DNA from: Demequina litoralis
GTDB lineage: Bacteria; Actinomycetota; Actinomycetes; Actinomycetales; Demequinaceae
NCBI RefSeq assembly: GCF_030418455.1
Contig: NZ_JAUHPW010000012.1
Location: forward strand, 1-64,000
Length of the DNA: 64,000 nucleotides
Direction of reading: 5' to 3'
Below, in pieces: positions 25,682 to 34,872 of this stretch; positions within the stretch are counted from its first letter, which is position 1; the number at the start of each line of letters is the position of its first letter. A program made the translations under genes and the position numbers. The notes under the pieces are model-generated. The model was not told where the DNA came from. It searched no databases and worked only from the letters and a program-made list of their open reading frames with translations.

Positions 25682-26907
25682 CGCGCCACCTCCGTCGCAC
25701 CCGCGGTCGGCGTGGGCACGCCGCCTTCCCTGAGGTCGAGGAACTCGAGGCGCCCGAGCTCGCCGTCGAGCGCCATCCGCACGGCCTCCTGTAGCGAGGC
25801 CTCGAGGATGGGCCGCCCGCCCAGCCCCGCGACCACGGAGTGCAGCCGCGACCGGGTGCCGGCGAGCGCGCGCCCCACGCAGCCGGTGAGCACGCCGCCC
25901 GAGCCCAGCTCGAGCGCCCGGTCGATCACCATGACGTGCCGCGACGCGCCGACCGCCTCGCGGAGCGCATCGCCAGGGAACGGGCGGAACGAGGACACCC
26001 CCACCAGCCGGACGGGGATGCCCGCGGCGCGCATCGGCGCGAGGGCCGCCTGCAGCGTGCCGATCACCGAGCCCATCGCCACCACCACGAGGTCGTCGGA
26101 CGATGCGGGCGGTGCCAGGCGGTCGCGGTCCAGCGTGTCGGGGTCGTAGCGGGCGACGAGCCCGCCCGCCTCGCGCCCGAAGGCCTCGCGGAAGCGTTCC
26201 GACCACGACTCGATGACGCCGGTCGCGTCGAGGAAGCGCAGGTGCTGGAGGTACTTGGTCTCGGTGAAGGACTCGGGGCCGGCCATCGTGCCGATGGTGG
26301 TGGGGTGGCGGATGTCGAGCACCTGCGTGGGCCGGTAGGGCGGCAGGAAGGCGTCGACCTGCGCGGCGGTGGGCAGCTCGACCACGTCGGACGCGTGCGT
26401 GAGCACGAAGCCGTCCATGCACACCATCGCCGGGATGCCCAGCTCCTCCGCGACCGCGAAGGCGATGACATGGAGGTCGGCGGCCTCCTGGTTGTCCGCC
26501 GCGAAGAGCTGCAGCCACCCGGAGTCGCGCATCGCCATCGCATCGGAGTGGTCGTTCCAGATGTTGATGGGCGCGCCCACGGCGCGGTTGGCGACGGTCA
26601 TGACGATCGGCAGGCCCATCCCCGCGGCGTTGTACACCGCCTCGGCCATGTAGAGCAGCCCCTGCGAGGCGGTCGCGGTATAGGCGCGGGACCCGCCCGC
26701 GGACGCCCCGATCGACACCGACATCGCCGAGAACTCGGACTCCACGTTGACGTACTCGCAGTCCGCGAGCTCGCCGGTGCGGGCCATCACGGACAGCGCC
26801 TCCACGATGTGGGTCTGCGGGGAGATGGGGTAGGCGCAGACCACGCCCGGCCGGCAGCGTGCGACCGTGCGGGCCACCGCTTGGGAGCCCTCGAGCACCT
26901 CGCGCAT
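25678..26907 (-). CDS. 2-oxoacid:ferredoxin oxidoreductase, alpha subunit
   Basis: A 409-aa alpha subunit with the pyrimidine-binding domain (YPISPQTHIVE, then YVNVESEFSAMS, ASQGLLYM) and the core domain. Arg and Thr residues of the YPITPSS region that contact the substrate are in the diverged form YPISPQT. The start at 26907 lies 2 nt after the gamma stop region. It requires beta for TPP and gamma for CoA binding; in the operon the order of transcription is gamma, alpha, beta, GltD-like. Confidence 0.93.
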   Translation of the reverse strand: MREVLEGSQAVARTVARCRPGVVCAYPISPQTHIVEALSVMARTGELADCEYVNVESEFSAMSVSIGASAGGSRAYTATASQGLLYMAEAVYNAAGMGLPIVMTVANRAVGAPINIWNDHSDAMAMRDSGWLQLFAADNQEAADLHVIAFAVAEELGIPAMVCMDGFVLTHASDVVELPTAAQVDAFLPPYRPTQVLDIRHPTTIGTMAGPESFTETKYLQHLRFLDATGVIESWSERFREAFGREAGGLVARYDPDTLDRDRLAPPASSDDLVVVAMGSVIGTLQAALAPMRAAGIPVRLVGVSSFRPFPGDALREAVGASRHVMVIDRALELGSGGVLTGCVGRALAGTRSRLHSVVAGLGGRPILEASLQEAVRMALDGELGRLEFLDLREGGVPTPTAGATEVAR

Positions 26908-26908
26908 G

Positions 26909-27502
26909 TCATGCCTCCGATCCGGCGGCCGCGGCCACCTCGGCGAGTTCGTCCCGCACGTAGGCGAAGGCCTCGGCGGCCGCGGCGGCGTTCGCCTCGC
27001 CCACGGCTCCGGGGAAGCGCTCGCGGAACACCTGCTGGACGGCGTCGAGGGTGATGTCGTCGGATGCGGCGGCGTACGCCGCGAGCATCGCGGCGGCAGG
27101 CTTCGGCCTGCCCAGGTGCGTGAGGGTGATCTGCATGGCGGGCACGGTGAGGACCGTCGCATCGGCCTCCTGCGCGCCGGCCTCCGCGCGCACGGCGCCC
27201 GCGTCCGCGGTGGTGTTGACGATGACGAGGCCGCCGGGCGCGAGCCCGGCGAACGGCCGGTCCGAGGCGAGCAACGTGGGGTCCTGGACGAGCACCACGT
27301 CGGGGGCGAGCACGGGTTCGCGCGTGCGCAGCGGCACGTCCGCGAAGCGGCAGTAGGAGACCACCGGCGCGCCCGTGCGCTCGGACCCGAACGACGGGAT
27401 GGCCTGCGCCTCGTGGCCCGCGAGGAACCCCGCGCGGGCGAGCATCTCTGCGGCCGTGACGACCCCTTGGCCGCCCCGCCCGTGGACCCTGACCTGCCTC
27501 AT
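26909..27502 (-). CDS. 2-oxoacid:ferredoxin oxidoreductase, gamma subunit
   Basis: A 197-aa gamma-domain protein opening with VRVHGRGGQGVVTAAEML, the glycine-rich signature of the family, followed by PSFGSERTGAPV. It forms the part that helps to bind CoA in four-subunit 2-oxoacid oxidoreductases. First gene of the operon. The upstream intergenic stretch (27503-27618) shows no clear promoter boxes by eye. Presence of this oxygen-sensitive type of enzyme in a genome that also has aceE suggests a facultative or microaerobic life. Confidence 0.92.
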   Translation of the reverse strand: MRQVRVHGRGGQGVVTAAEMLARAGFLAGHEAQAIPSFGSERTGAPVVSYCRFADVPLRTREPVLAPDVVLVQDPTLLASDRPFAGLAPGGLVIVNTTADAGAVRAEAGAQEADATVLTVPAMQITLTHLGRPKPAAAMLAAYAAASDDITLDAVQQVFRERFPGAVGEANAAAAAEAFAYVRDELAEVAAAAGSEA

Positions 27503-27618
27503 GACATCGCCTCCGCACGGCGTCGTGCCGTGGGCCGTCGCCGTTGACGACCCACCTCTTCACGGTAGGCCGGAGGGGTTGCGCCGCGTGGGACCGAGGT
27601 CCCGGTCGCGGGCGGGGC

Positions 27619-29298
27619 TCAGGCGTCCGCCGCGACGCGCTCGCGGGCGTCGTCGCGCGGGTCCTCGGGATCGCCGGGCACGGTGCGTGCGCGCTCCGGC
27701 AGGTACCGGAACACGGCCCATGCCGTGAGGGAGATCGCCCCGAAGCCCGCGACGATGAGCAGCCACGTGAGGAGCGGGGTGCGGGACTCCTGCCAGTCCT
27801 CGCCGGTGGGCACCGCGATGAGGACGAAGGCCGCGGCCGCGACGAAGTAGGCGCCCGCCCACGCGCGGCGGTGCCAGTCGTGGATGGCCTTGCCGTCGAG
27901 GTAGGTGAAGGGGAGGAGGCCGACGACGAGCGCGGCGAGGGTCTCGAGGACGACGCCCGCGAGGGTCTCCTCGACGAGCACCAGCGCGACGCCCTCCGAG
28001 CCCGCGCCGATCCCCTCGAGCAGGCTCAGCAGGATCCACGAGGCGAGCCCGATGCCGAAGGCGGTGGCGACGCCCAGCAGCGCGAGCCTGCCCTCGTTGC
28101 GCCGTGACATCGCCCGCCCGTACTGGACGGTCACCACGGCGCCGAACAGCAGCGCGGGCTCGATGTGGAGCACCTGCGAGATCGCGACCGACACCGCGAC
28201 GACGAGCAGCGCGCCCGGCATCGGCATGAGGCGGCCCGGCGCGCGCAGGCGCCTGCGCGCCGCGAGGAGGCGGCCCGCGTTGAGGCCGAGGTTGAGCACG
28301 GTGAGGGACAGGAACAGGCTGAGGTAGCTGATGACCGCCTCGGCGCTCAGGTGCCAGCCGGTCTGCCCGAGCCCCAGGATCGCGGTCGCCAGCACCACGG
28401 TGGCGCCGCTGGTGAGCCATGGGCGCCGCAGCGCCGGCGGAAGCAGCCGCCGGCGCGGGTGCCGGCGGCGCGCCCAGCCGAACGCGCGCCCGTAGTTCTC
28501 GGTGAGCGTCGACTGCAGCAGCTCCGCCGGGATGGCCGCGAGCAGCAGGAACGCGGAGGCGAGCGTGGCCGTCGCGGCGACCTTGAGCGGGGTGAGGCGG
28601 AGGTCGCCGAGCGTGGGCACCGTCGGCGACAGCCACGGGTACGGCGCGGCGACCGTGACGGCGGACGATGCGGTGGACGGCGCGTAGCCCGGCGCGGTGA
28701 GCGTCGCGACCACGCGGTGGTCGCCCGGCTCCGCCTCGTCCGGAACGGTCGCCGTGAGGTCGAGGTCGCCCGCGGCGGTCGCGCTGCCGGAGCCCATCGC
28801 GAGCGGCGTGGAGTGGAGCGCGACCGTGATCTCCGCGGCGGCCGGCAGGCCGCTCGCGCGGATGCGGATCCTGTCGCCGGGGCGCAGCTCCCGACCCTCG
28901 AGGGCGATCCCGTCCTCGCCCTCGAGGTCGAAGGACCACACGAGCGTGGCGGCGGCGGCCGGCGCGACCGCCACGACGGCAGGCGCCGGGTCCGGCTGCG
29001 CGGGCCTCGCGCGGCGCTTCCTCTCCGGTAGGACCGCCGGCGCGGCCGGCGCGAGCGCGGGCACGATCGGCGCGTAGGCGGGCGCCTGCTCGGGTGCGGG
29101 CTCGGGCTCGGGGGCGACGGGTGGGGGCGCCGGATAGGCGGCGAGCGCATCGTCCCCGTCCTCGGTCGATGGGGGAGCGGCGCTCGCGGAGGCCGCGAGC
29201 ATCAGGCACCCGAGCGCGAGCCCCAGGGTCGCGGCGACGAGGGCCGTCGCACGCAGCGCGCGGTCCCGCCTCGAAGCCCGCCAGGCGCGTGCGGCCAT
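27619..29298 (-). CDS. Large secreted/membrane protein, Ig-like domain plus 8-9 helices
   Basis: A 559-aa protein of unknown function. Residues 1-41 form a signal peptide (arginine-rich start, long hydrophobic run, ASASA). A Pro/Ala-rich stretch is followed by an Ig/fibronectin-like extracellular domain (about 95-215) resembling bacterial PKD/Big domains, then 8 or 9 membrane helices to residue 530 and a charged tail. The start at 29298 has GAGGAACC upstream. It could be a cell-surface sensor or an anchored transport-like protein; I do not recognise the family. A conserved motif within the membrane part is TYLDGKAIHDW. Confidence 0.8.
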   Translation of the reverse strand: MAARAWRASRRDRALRATALVAATLGLALGCLMLAASASAAPPSTEDGDDALAAYPAPPPVAPEPEPAPEQAPAYAPIVPALAPAAPAVLPERKRRARPAQPDPAPAVVAVAPAAAATLVWSFDLEGEDGIALEGRELRPGDRIRIRASGLPAAAEITVALHSTPLAMGSGSATAAGDLDLTATVPDEAEPGDHRVVATLTAPGYAPSTASSAVTVAAPYPWLSPTVPTLGDLRLTPLKVAATATLASAFLLLAAIPAELLQSTLTENYGRAFGWARRRHPRRRLLPPALRRPWLTSGATVVLATAILGLGQTGWHLSAEAVISYLSLFLSLTVLNLGLNAGRLLAARRRLRAPGRLMPMPGALLVVAVSVAISQVLHIEPALLFGAVVTVQYGRAMSRRNEGRLALLGVATAFGIGLASWILLSLLEGIGAGSEGVALVLVEETLAGVVLETLAALVVGLLPFTYLDGKAIHDWHRRAWAGAYFVAAAAFVLIAVPTGEDWQESRTPLLTWLLIVAGFGAISLTAWAVFRYLPERARTVPGDPEDPRDDARERVAADA

Positions 29299-29469
29299 GC
29301 GCGGTTCCTCCCCCTCGCAGCGCGGTCCGCGTCCTTGCGGGACCGTCTGTCCTGGGGGCAGGGTAGCGCCGAAACATGTAGGGGTTTGTCCGGAATACGA
29401 AGAATTAACCCGCGCGAAACACCAGGCCGGACGCCCTATCCTCGTGGCAACGTCGCGGAAGGGGTCGGC

Positions 29470-29973
29470 ATGGTGAGGGAGACGCCGCTGCTCGTGGTGA
29501 TGGGGCCGTCCGCGACCGGGAAGTCCACGGTCGGGACGGCCCTCGCCGCCGCGCTGGGGGTGCCGTTCGTCGACGGCGACGATCTCCACCCCGAGGCGAA
29601 CGTCGCGAAGATGGCGGCGGGCGTCCCGCTCGAGGACGCGGACCGGTGGCCCTGGCTCGACCGGATCGGCGCGACGCTGGACGATGCGGCGGCGGCCGGG
29701 GGTGCGGTGGTCGCCTGCAGCGCGCTCAAGCGTGCCTACCGCGACCGCATCGTCGCCGCGGCGCCCGCGGCGCGCTTCGTCGAGCTCGCGATCACCGAGG
29801 AGGAGGCGCTCCGACGTTCCTCCGCCCGCGCCGACCACTTCATGCCGCCCGCGCTCGTCGCGTCGCAGTTCGCGACGCTCGAGCCGCTCGCGTCGGGCGA
29901 GCGCGGCGTGCGCGTCGACGCGACCGCCCCCGTGGCGGAGATCGTGGGGTCGGCGCTAGCGTCGCTGAGGTGA
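29470..29973 (+). CDS. gntK: Gluconokinase
   Basis: A 167-aa GntK-type kinase phosphorylating D-gluconate to 6-phosphogluconate. Walker A is GPSATGKST (residues 12-20), followed by the family blocks DGDDLHPEANVAKM, PLEDADRWPWL, CSALKRAYRD and the LID region HFMPPALVASQ. ATG at 29470 with GGAAGGGG upstream; TATCCT near 29436 could be the -10 box. It overlaps the next start by GTGA. Feeds the pentose phosphate or Entner-Doudoroff pathway. Confidence 0.95.
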   Translation: MVRETPLLVVMGPSATGKSTVGTALAAALGVPFVDGDDLHPEANVAKMAAGVPLEDADRWPWLDRIGATLDDAAAAGGAVVACSALKRAYRDRIVAAAPAARFVELAITEEEALRRSSARADHFMPPALVASQFATLEPLASGERGVRVDATAPVAEIVGSALASLR

Positions 29974-30269
29974 CCGGCTACACCTTCGAGGCGACCCTCT
30001 ACGCGTGGGACGCGCGCACCGACACGTGGATCTTCGCGGACGTGCCGTTCGACGTCGCCGACGAGATCGAGGACGCCCAGCACGGGCCGCGCCGCGGCTT
30101 CGGGGCCGTGAAGGTGGAGGTCACGATCGGCGCCACCACGTGGCGCACGAGCATCTTCCCGTCCAAGGAGCGGCGCACCTTCGTGCTGCCGGTCAAGCGG
30201 GCCGTCCTCACCGCGGAGTCGCTCGCACCTGGCGACACGCCGCGGTTCACGCTCACTCCTCTCACCTAG
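29970..30269 (+). CDS. DUF1905 domain protein
   Basis: A 99-aa protein of the DUF1905 family (YTFEATLYAWD, FGAVKVEVTIGATTWRTSIFP, YVLPVK-like FVLPVKRAVL). The GTG start overlaps the gluconokinase stop, so the two genes are co-translated. The family has a small beta-barrel fold and no assigned function. Confidence 0.85.
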   Translation: MTGYTFEATLYAWDARTDTWIFADVPFDVADEIEDAQHGPRRGFGAVKVEVTIGATTWRTSIFPSKERRTFVLPVKRAVLTAESLAPGDTPRFTLTPLT

Positions 30270-30296
30270 CGGCGCGGTGCGTGCGAACCTGGGGTG

Positions 30297-30884
30297 ATGG
30301 CGCACGCGATCGATCCCGTCCCCGCCCCGGCCCTCGAGAGCCCCGAGGCGGCCGCGTGGGTGGCCGCGGCGGTGACCATCCCGCTGTACGCGGTGCTGGG
30401 CAGCGCGTGCGCGTTCACCGGTGCGATGGTGTGGGAGTCTCTCACGGGAGGCGGCGCGGGCGTGCGGCTGCGTCTCGACCAGACCGAGGTCGCGGTGTTC
30501 CTCGCGACCGCTCTGATCGTCGCGGTCGGGATCGTCGTCACCGCCCACACGGCGGGCCGCTGGCTCCACGAGCGCACCGCGGACCAGCCGACCTCGCGCG
30601 CGGTCGGCTCGTTCGCGATGCTCGGCGGCGCGCTCGCGCTCGCCCCCGCGCTGGCGATCGTGATCGGCAGCGACGACCCGGCGTCGGCGGTGTTCGTGCT
30701 GCTGGGGCTCGTGCTGCCGTGCGCCGTGACCGCCGCCCTCGCGCGGGTGGTGGTGCCGCTCGTCGCCTCGTCGACGGTCGCGATCGCCGCGGTCGCGGTG
30801 CTCGCCGCGCTGTTCACCCTCGTGGCGGTCACCCTGCTCGCCGCGACGTGGGCCACGTGGCCCCTCGGCACGGCGCGCGGCTGA
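30297..30884 (+). CDS. Membrane protein, paralogue A
   Basis: A 195-aa protein with four or five predicted membrane helices. It shares a layout with the next gene: IPLYAV in the first helix, VTAHTAGRWLHE after the second, and CAVTAALARVVVPLVA in the third or fourth. An in-frame GTG lies one codon before the ATG at 30297; neither has a strong ribosome site. Function unknown. Confidence 0.75.
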   Translation: MAHAIDPVPAPALESPEAAAWVAAAVTIPLYAVLGSACAFTGAMVWESLTGGGAGVRLRLDQTEVAVFLATALIVAVGIVVTAHTAGRWLHERTADQPTSRAVGSFAMLGGALALAPALAIVIGSDDPASAVFVLLGLVLPCAVTAALARVVVPLVASSTVAIAAVAVLAALFTLVAVTLLAATWATWPLGTARG

Positions 30885-30949
30885 TCGGCGCCCGCGGGCG
30901 CACACTGATCCCGACGGCACCGGCGCCGGTGCCCGATGGGAGGGCCACC

Positions 30950-31525
30950 ATGTCCAGCACCGACGCCCCGCTCGCCCCGCCGCCGACGACGCCCGTGCGC
31001 GGCGCGCTCGCCGCGTGGCTCGCGACCGCGATCGGCATCCCGCTCTACGCCGTCGTCGCGCTCGCGCTCGCCTCGGCGGCCGCGCCCTTGGCGCGGGCGC
31101 TTGCGCCCGACCGGAACACGGTCGAGGACCTCGGCATGTTCCTCGGCGTCGCGGTGACGAACGTGGCCGTCGCGCTCGTGGGCATCCCCGTGGTGGCGCA
31201 CACCCTCGGGCGCGTGATGTTCTCGCGCACCTCGCGGGCCCCCGACCGCGCCGCGGCGCGAGGCTTCGTGGTGATGGGCGCCCTGCTTGCCGCGCCGCTG
31301 GTGGTCTTCATCGCCTACGCCCAGCCGCTGCACGCCGTGGGTGGGCTGTACGCCGCGCTCGCGGTGGGCGTCCCGTGCGGCGTGACCGCGGGGCTGACGC
31401 GCGCGCTGATGCCGTGGGTGGCCGCGACGCCCGTCCGCCGCGGCCTGGCGGCCGCCGCGGGCGGGGCCGGAGTGCTCGGTGTGGCGTACTGGTCGACCGT
31501 GGTGCTGTTCGGCTTCTCCGTGTGA
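30950..31525 (+). CDS. Membrane protein, paralogue B
   Basis: A 191-aa integral membrane protein that matches its upstream neighbour in several blocks (IPLYAV, VVAHTLGRVMF, GVTAGLTRALMPWVAATP), so the pair arose by tandem duplication. Four or five helices. The start at 30950 is preceded by GGGAGGGCC. Function unknown; converges with nnrD with a 19-nt gap. Confidence 0.78.
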   Translation: MSSTDAPLAPPPTTPVRGALAAWLATAIGIPLYAVVALALASAAAPLARALAPDRNTVEDLGMFLGVAVTNVAVALVGIPVVAHTLGRVMFSRTSRAPDRAAARGFVVMGALLAAPLVVFIAYAQPLHAVGGLYAALAVGVPCGVTAGLTRALMPWVAATPVRRGLAAAAGGAGVLGVAYWSTVVLFGFSV

Positions 31526-31544
31526 CCGTCGGCCGGAACCCGCC

Positions 31545-32399
31545 TCAGGAGCGCAGCAGCGCGGCGACCACGGCGGGTGCCGCACCGGCCACGTCGAGGG
31601 CCGCGACCGGCCCGCCGCCCGACGCGCGCTCGGCGGCGCGCGCATGCACCCAGGCGGCGCATGCGCCCGCGACGTCGGCGGTGAGGTCCGCCGCGAGCAG
31701 CGCCCCCGCGATCCCCGCGAGCACGTCGCCCGCGCCCGCGGTCGCGAGCCACGCGGGCGCCTCGGGCAGCTCGATGGTGGCGCCGCCGGGAGAAACGATG
31801 AGCGTCACCGCGCCCTTGAGCAGCACCGTCGCGCGAGCCGTCTCGGCGAGGAGCCGCGCGTGGCCCACGCGGTCCCGCTCGACGTCTGCGGCGGTCACGT
31901 CGTGGCGCAGCGCCTCGAGGGTGCGCACCAGCTCGCCCGCGTGGGGCGTGAGCAGCACGCGCTCGGCGCCCACCGCCCGCACGCCGGCGGCACGGGCGCG
32001 CGCCACGGTCTCGAGCGCGCCGGCGTCGACCACCATGGGGGCGGACTCGGCGACGACCGCGCCGATCGCGGCGTCCTGCTCGGGATAGTCGGACACCCCC
32101 GGTCCGACCACCCAGGCCTGCGCCCTCGGGAGCCGCTCCGCGACGTCGACGGGGTGGTGGATGACCGCCTCGGGACGATGCGCGAGCACGAGGTCCTGCG
32201 CGCGCTCGGGGCCGACGTAGCGCACCATGCCCGCCCCCGCGCGGACCGCGCCCGACACCACGAGCGCCGCCGCGCCGGGGTAGGCCTCGGAGCCGGCGAT
32301 GACGCCGACCACGCCGCGCGAGTACTTGTCGTCGGCCGCGCCCGGCACGGGCCACGCGGCCGCGACGTCGGCGCGCTCCCACCGCCGCACGGGCGTCAC
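31545..32399 (-). CDS. nnrD: ADP-dependent NAD(P)H-hydrate dehydratase
   Basis: A 284-aa ribokinase-like repair enzyme that dehydrates NAD(P)HX back to NAD(P)H. The motifs DKYSRGVVGVIAGS, LTPHAGEL, LLKGAVT and AGAGDVLAGIAGALLA are diagnostic. It starts with GTG at 32399, overlapping the GNAT stop. Its usual partner, the epimerase NnrE, is at 33499-34188, separated by the GNAT gene and def; in many bacteria the two are fused. Confidence 0.95.
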   Translation of the reverse strand: MTPVRRWERADVAAAWPVPGAADDKYSRGVVGVIAGSEAYPGAAALVVSGAVRAGAGMVRYVGPERAQDLVLAHRPEAVIHHPVDVAERLPRAQAWVVGPGVSDYPEQDAAIGAVVAESAPMVVDAGALETVARARAAGVRAVGAERVLLTPHAGELVRTLEALRHDVTAADVERDRVGHARLLAETARATVLLKGAVTLIVSPGGATIELPEAPAWLATAGAGDVLAGIAGALLAADLTADVAGACAAWVHARAAERASGGGPVAALDVAGAAPAVVAALLRS

Positions 32400-32953
32400 C
32401 GGGGCAGGGACAGCGCGTACAGGTCGGAGTGCATCCACTGGCCGTCGCGCTCGATGTCGTTCTCGATCCGCCGGACGAGCGACAGCCCCAGGTGCGCCAT
32501 GACCTTCGCGGAGGCCTTGTGCTCGGGGCGGCACCGTGCGTGCAGCTGCTCGAGCCCGTCCTCCTCGAGGAGCGCGTCGATGACGGCGCGCACCGCCTCG
32601 GTCGCGATGCCCCGGCCCCACAGGTCGCGGCGCACCACCCAGCCGAGCTCGCGGACCTCGGGCGTCGACTCCATCGGGCCGCGTCCCTCGCCGTACACGC
32701 CGACCCCGCCCACGACCGTCCCGGCGGGGATCCGGCCCGCCGCGCCCACCGCATCGTCCCTCAGCGTGATCGCCCAGTGAGCAGGGATCCCGGCGTCCGC
32801 GGCGGCCGAGACCCACGCCTGCGTGTCGTCCTCGCTGTTGGGGCCCCACTCGGTGAAACGGCACACCGCGGGATCCGAGGCGTACACGTGGACATCTGCG
32901 GCGTCGTCGGCGCTGAACGGCCGTAGCAGGAGTCTCGCGGTCTCGAGCGTCAT
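32396..32953 (-). CDS. GNAT acetyltransferase, RimJ-like
   Basis: A 185-aa N-acetyltransferase (Acetyltransf_3 type). The acetyl-CoA motif is in [19 protein letters not shown] and the start [12 protein letters not shown] is typical of the RimJ/RimL group. ATG chosen at 32953 where the domain begins. It overlaps nnrD by GTGA and diverges from def with 44 nt between. Substrate unknown; protein N-termini or antibiotics are the usual ones in the family. Confidence 0.9.
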   Translation of the reverse strand: MTLETARLLLRPFSADDAADVHVYASDPAVCRFTEWGPNSEDDTQAWVSAAADAGIPAHWAITLRDDAVGAAGRIPAGTVVGGVGVYGEGRGPMESTPEVRELGWVVRRDLWGRGIATEAVRAVIDALLEEDGLEQLHARCRPEHKASAKVMAHLGLSLVRRIENDIERDGQWMHSDLYALSLPR

Positions 32954-32997
32954 ATCCCGACGATACGCCCACGTCCGGGGCATGGGAGGATACCGCC

Positions 32998-33498
32998 ATG
33001 GCAATGCGTGACATCCGAGTGATCGGCGACCCCGTCCTCCGTACCCCCTGCGAGCCGATCACCGCGATCGACGACCGCGTGCGGCAGCTCGTCGAGGACC
33101 TGGTCGAGACGGTCGACCACGAGGGTCGCGCCGGCCTTGCCGCGAACCAGATCGGCGTGTCGCTGCGGGCGTTCTCGTGGAACATCGACGGCGACATCGG
33201 CTACATCCTCAACCCCGAGATCGTCGAGGTCAGCGACGACTTCCAGGAGCTCGGCGAGGAGGGCTGCCTCTCGGTGCCCGGCCTCTGGTACCCGTGCGAG
33301 CGGCCGGCCTACGCGCGTGCCGTCGGCACCGACCTCGCCGGAGACAAGGTGGAGATCGAGGGCGAGGAGATCTGGGCCCGCCTCATCAACCACGAGTGCG
33401 ACCACCTCGACGGCAAGCTCTACCTCGACCGCCTGCGCAAGGACGTGCGTCGCAAGGCGATGCGGGAGATGCGCGAGTCGCTCGAGCAGCAGGGCTGA
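32998..33498 (+). CDS. def: Peptide deformylase
   Basis: A 166-aa deformylase removing the formyl group from nascent proteins. The three motifs are GLAANQ (46-51), EEGCLS with metal ligand Cys90, and HECDH with His132, Glu133 and His136. ATG at 32998 with GGGAGG upstream. It abuts the nnrE stop directly (33498/33499) on the opposite strand. Length is normal for the actinobacterial short type. Confidence 0.97.
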   Translation: MAMRDIRVIGDPVLRTPCEPITAIDDRVRQLVEDLVETVDHEGRAGLAANQIGVSLRAFSWNIDGDIGYILNPEIVEVSDDFQELGEEGCLSVPGLWYPCERPAYARAVGTDLAGDKVEIEGEEIWARLINHECDHLDGKLYLDRLRKDVRRKAMREMRESLEQQG

Positions 33499-34188
33499 TC
33501 AGCCCGGCAGGTCGATCCCGACGTCGGCGACGATCACCCGGCCCGCCGCCGCAGCCGCGGGCTGCTCGACGAGGCAGCGCTTGGGCGCGGTGAAGGTGAC
33601 CGTGACGTCCGCGACCACGTAGCGGGGCGGGACGTCGGGGCGGGCGCCCGGGTCCGGTGCGGGGAGCTCCGCCGAGTCCGCCGCGAGCCCCGACGGCACG
33701 TCCACGGCGACGATGGGGAGGCCCGCCGCCACCGCGCGGCCGAGCAGCGACCACGCGTCCTCCGGCAGCCCCGGCCTGCCGCCGATCCCGGAGAATCCGT
33801 CGATCACCAGCTGCGAGTCGAGGACGCGCTCGCGGCCCAGCGGGAACGCGACGCCCGACACGGATCCCTCGCCCGCGGCGTCCTCGAGCGCCCGCACGCC
33901 GCGCTCGTGCGCGCGGTCAGCGGCGATCACCGCGACCACGCGCGCGCCGCGCCGGGCGAGCAGCGCCCCCGCGAGGAGCGCGTCGCCGCCGTTGTTGCCG
34001 GGCCCTGCGACCACGCAGACGGGGAGCCCGTCGAGCGCGAGCCCGCGCTCCGCCGCGAGGCCCGCCGCCGCATCGGCCACCGCCTCCGCGGCCCTGTCCA
34101 TGAGCACGTCCTCGGGGACGTCGCGCATGGTGCGCGCCTCGGCCGCCCGGATCTGGGCCACGGTGACGATGTTCTCGCTGGTCGCCAT
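33499..34188 (-). CDS. nnrE: NAD(P)HX epimerase
   Basis: A 229-aa YjeF_N domain enzyme that interconverts the S and R forms of hydrated NAD(P)H. The glycine motif VVAGPGNNGGDAL and the catalytic region VIDGFSGIGGRPGL and VAVDVPSGL are present. It stands alone instead of being fused to the dehydratase, which is located 1.1 kb away on the same strand (nnrD). The start at 34188 was chosen where the family N-terminus begins. Confidence 0.93.
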   Translation of the reverse strand: MATSENIVTVAQIRAAEARTMRDVPEDVLMDRAAEAVADAAAGLAAERGLALDGLPVCVVAGPGNNGGDALLAGALLARRGARVVAVIAADRAHERGVRALEDAAGEGSVSGVAFPLGRERVLDSQLVIDGFSGIGGRPGLPEDAWSLLGRAVAAGLPIVAVDVPSGLAADSAELPAPDPGARPDVPPRYVVADVTVTFTAPKRCLVEQPAAAAAGRVIVADVGIDLPG

Positions 34189-34337
34189 GAGGTCCACCCT
34201 CGCACGACCCTCCGACATGCGGGGCGCGCCGCTGGCGCATCCGGCCCGGGTGAGGCACAATCGAGCCACACCCGGTGCCACCGGCTGTTTCTTTCGAGGT
34301 CGTAGGGGAAGACGCACCTCAGAGGAAGGAAAGGGTC

Positions 34338-34835
34338 ATGGCAGCAATCACCCGTGGTGTCCTTTTCGTGCACTCCGCGACCCGAGCGATGACTCCGCAC
34401 ATCGAATGGGCGGCGCAGGGAGTGCTGGGTTCGCGCGCCTCCTTCGACTGGACGGATCAGCCCGCGGGCTCGGGTCTGCTGCGCGCCGAGGTAGCGTGGC
34501 AGGGTCAGCAGGGCACCGGCGCGACGCTCGCGTCCGCGCTGCGCGGCTGGGAGCACGTGCGCTACGAGGTGACCGAGGAGCCGTCGTTCGGCGCCGACGG
34601 CGGCCGCTGGTCGCACACCCCGTCGCTGGGCATCTTCCACGCCGTGATCGACGTCCACGGCAACACGGTGGTCCCGGAGGACCGCATCCGTGCCGCGCTC
34701 GACAACGGCGCCACGATGGGCGACTTCCAGCGGGCGATGGACCTCGCGCTCGGCACCGCGTGGGATCAGGAGCTCGAGCCGTTCCGCTACGCCGGCCACG
34801 GCGCGCCGGTCCGGTGGCTGCACCGCGTGGGCTGA
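34338..34835 (+). CDS. DUF3145 family protein
   Basis: A 165-aa protein of the actinobacterial family DUF3145: RGVLFVHSATRAMTPHIEWAAQGVLG, FDWTDQPAGSG, GTGATLASALRGWEHVRYEVTE and NTVVPEDRIRAAL. The start at 34338 has AGGAAGGAAAGG in front. Function is unknown; its wide conservation in actinobacteria and the regular codon use suggest a housekeeping role. Confidence 0.9.
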   Translation: MAAITRGVLFVHSATRAMTPHIEWAAQGVLGSRASFDWTDQPAGSGLLRAEVAWQGQQGTGATLASALRGWEHVRYEVTEEPSFGADGGRWSHTPSLGIFHAVIDVHGNTVVPEDRIRAALDNGATMGDFQRAMDLALGTAWDQELEPFRYAGHGAPVRWLHRVG

Positions 34836-34872
34836 CCGTGTGGGCGCGGACCAGGCGGGTTAGGGTGAGCAC

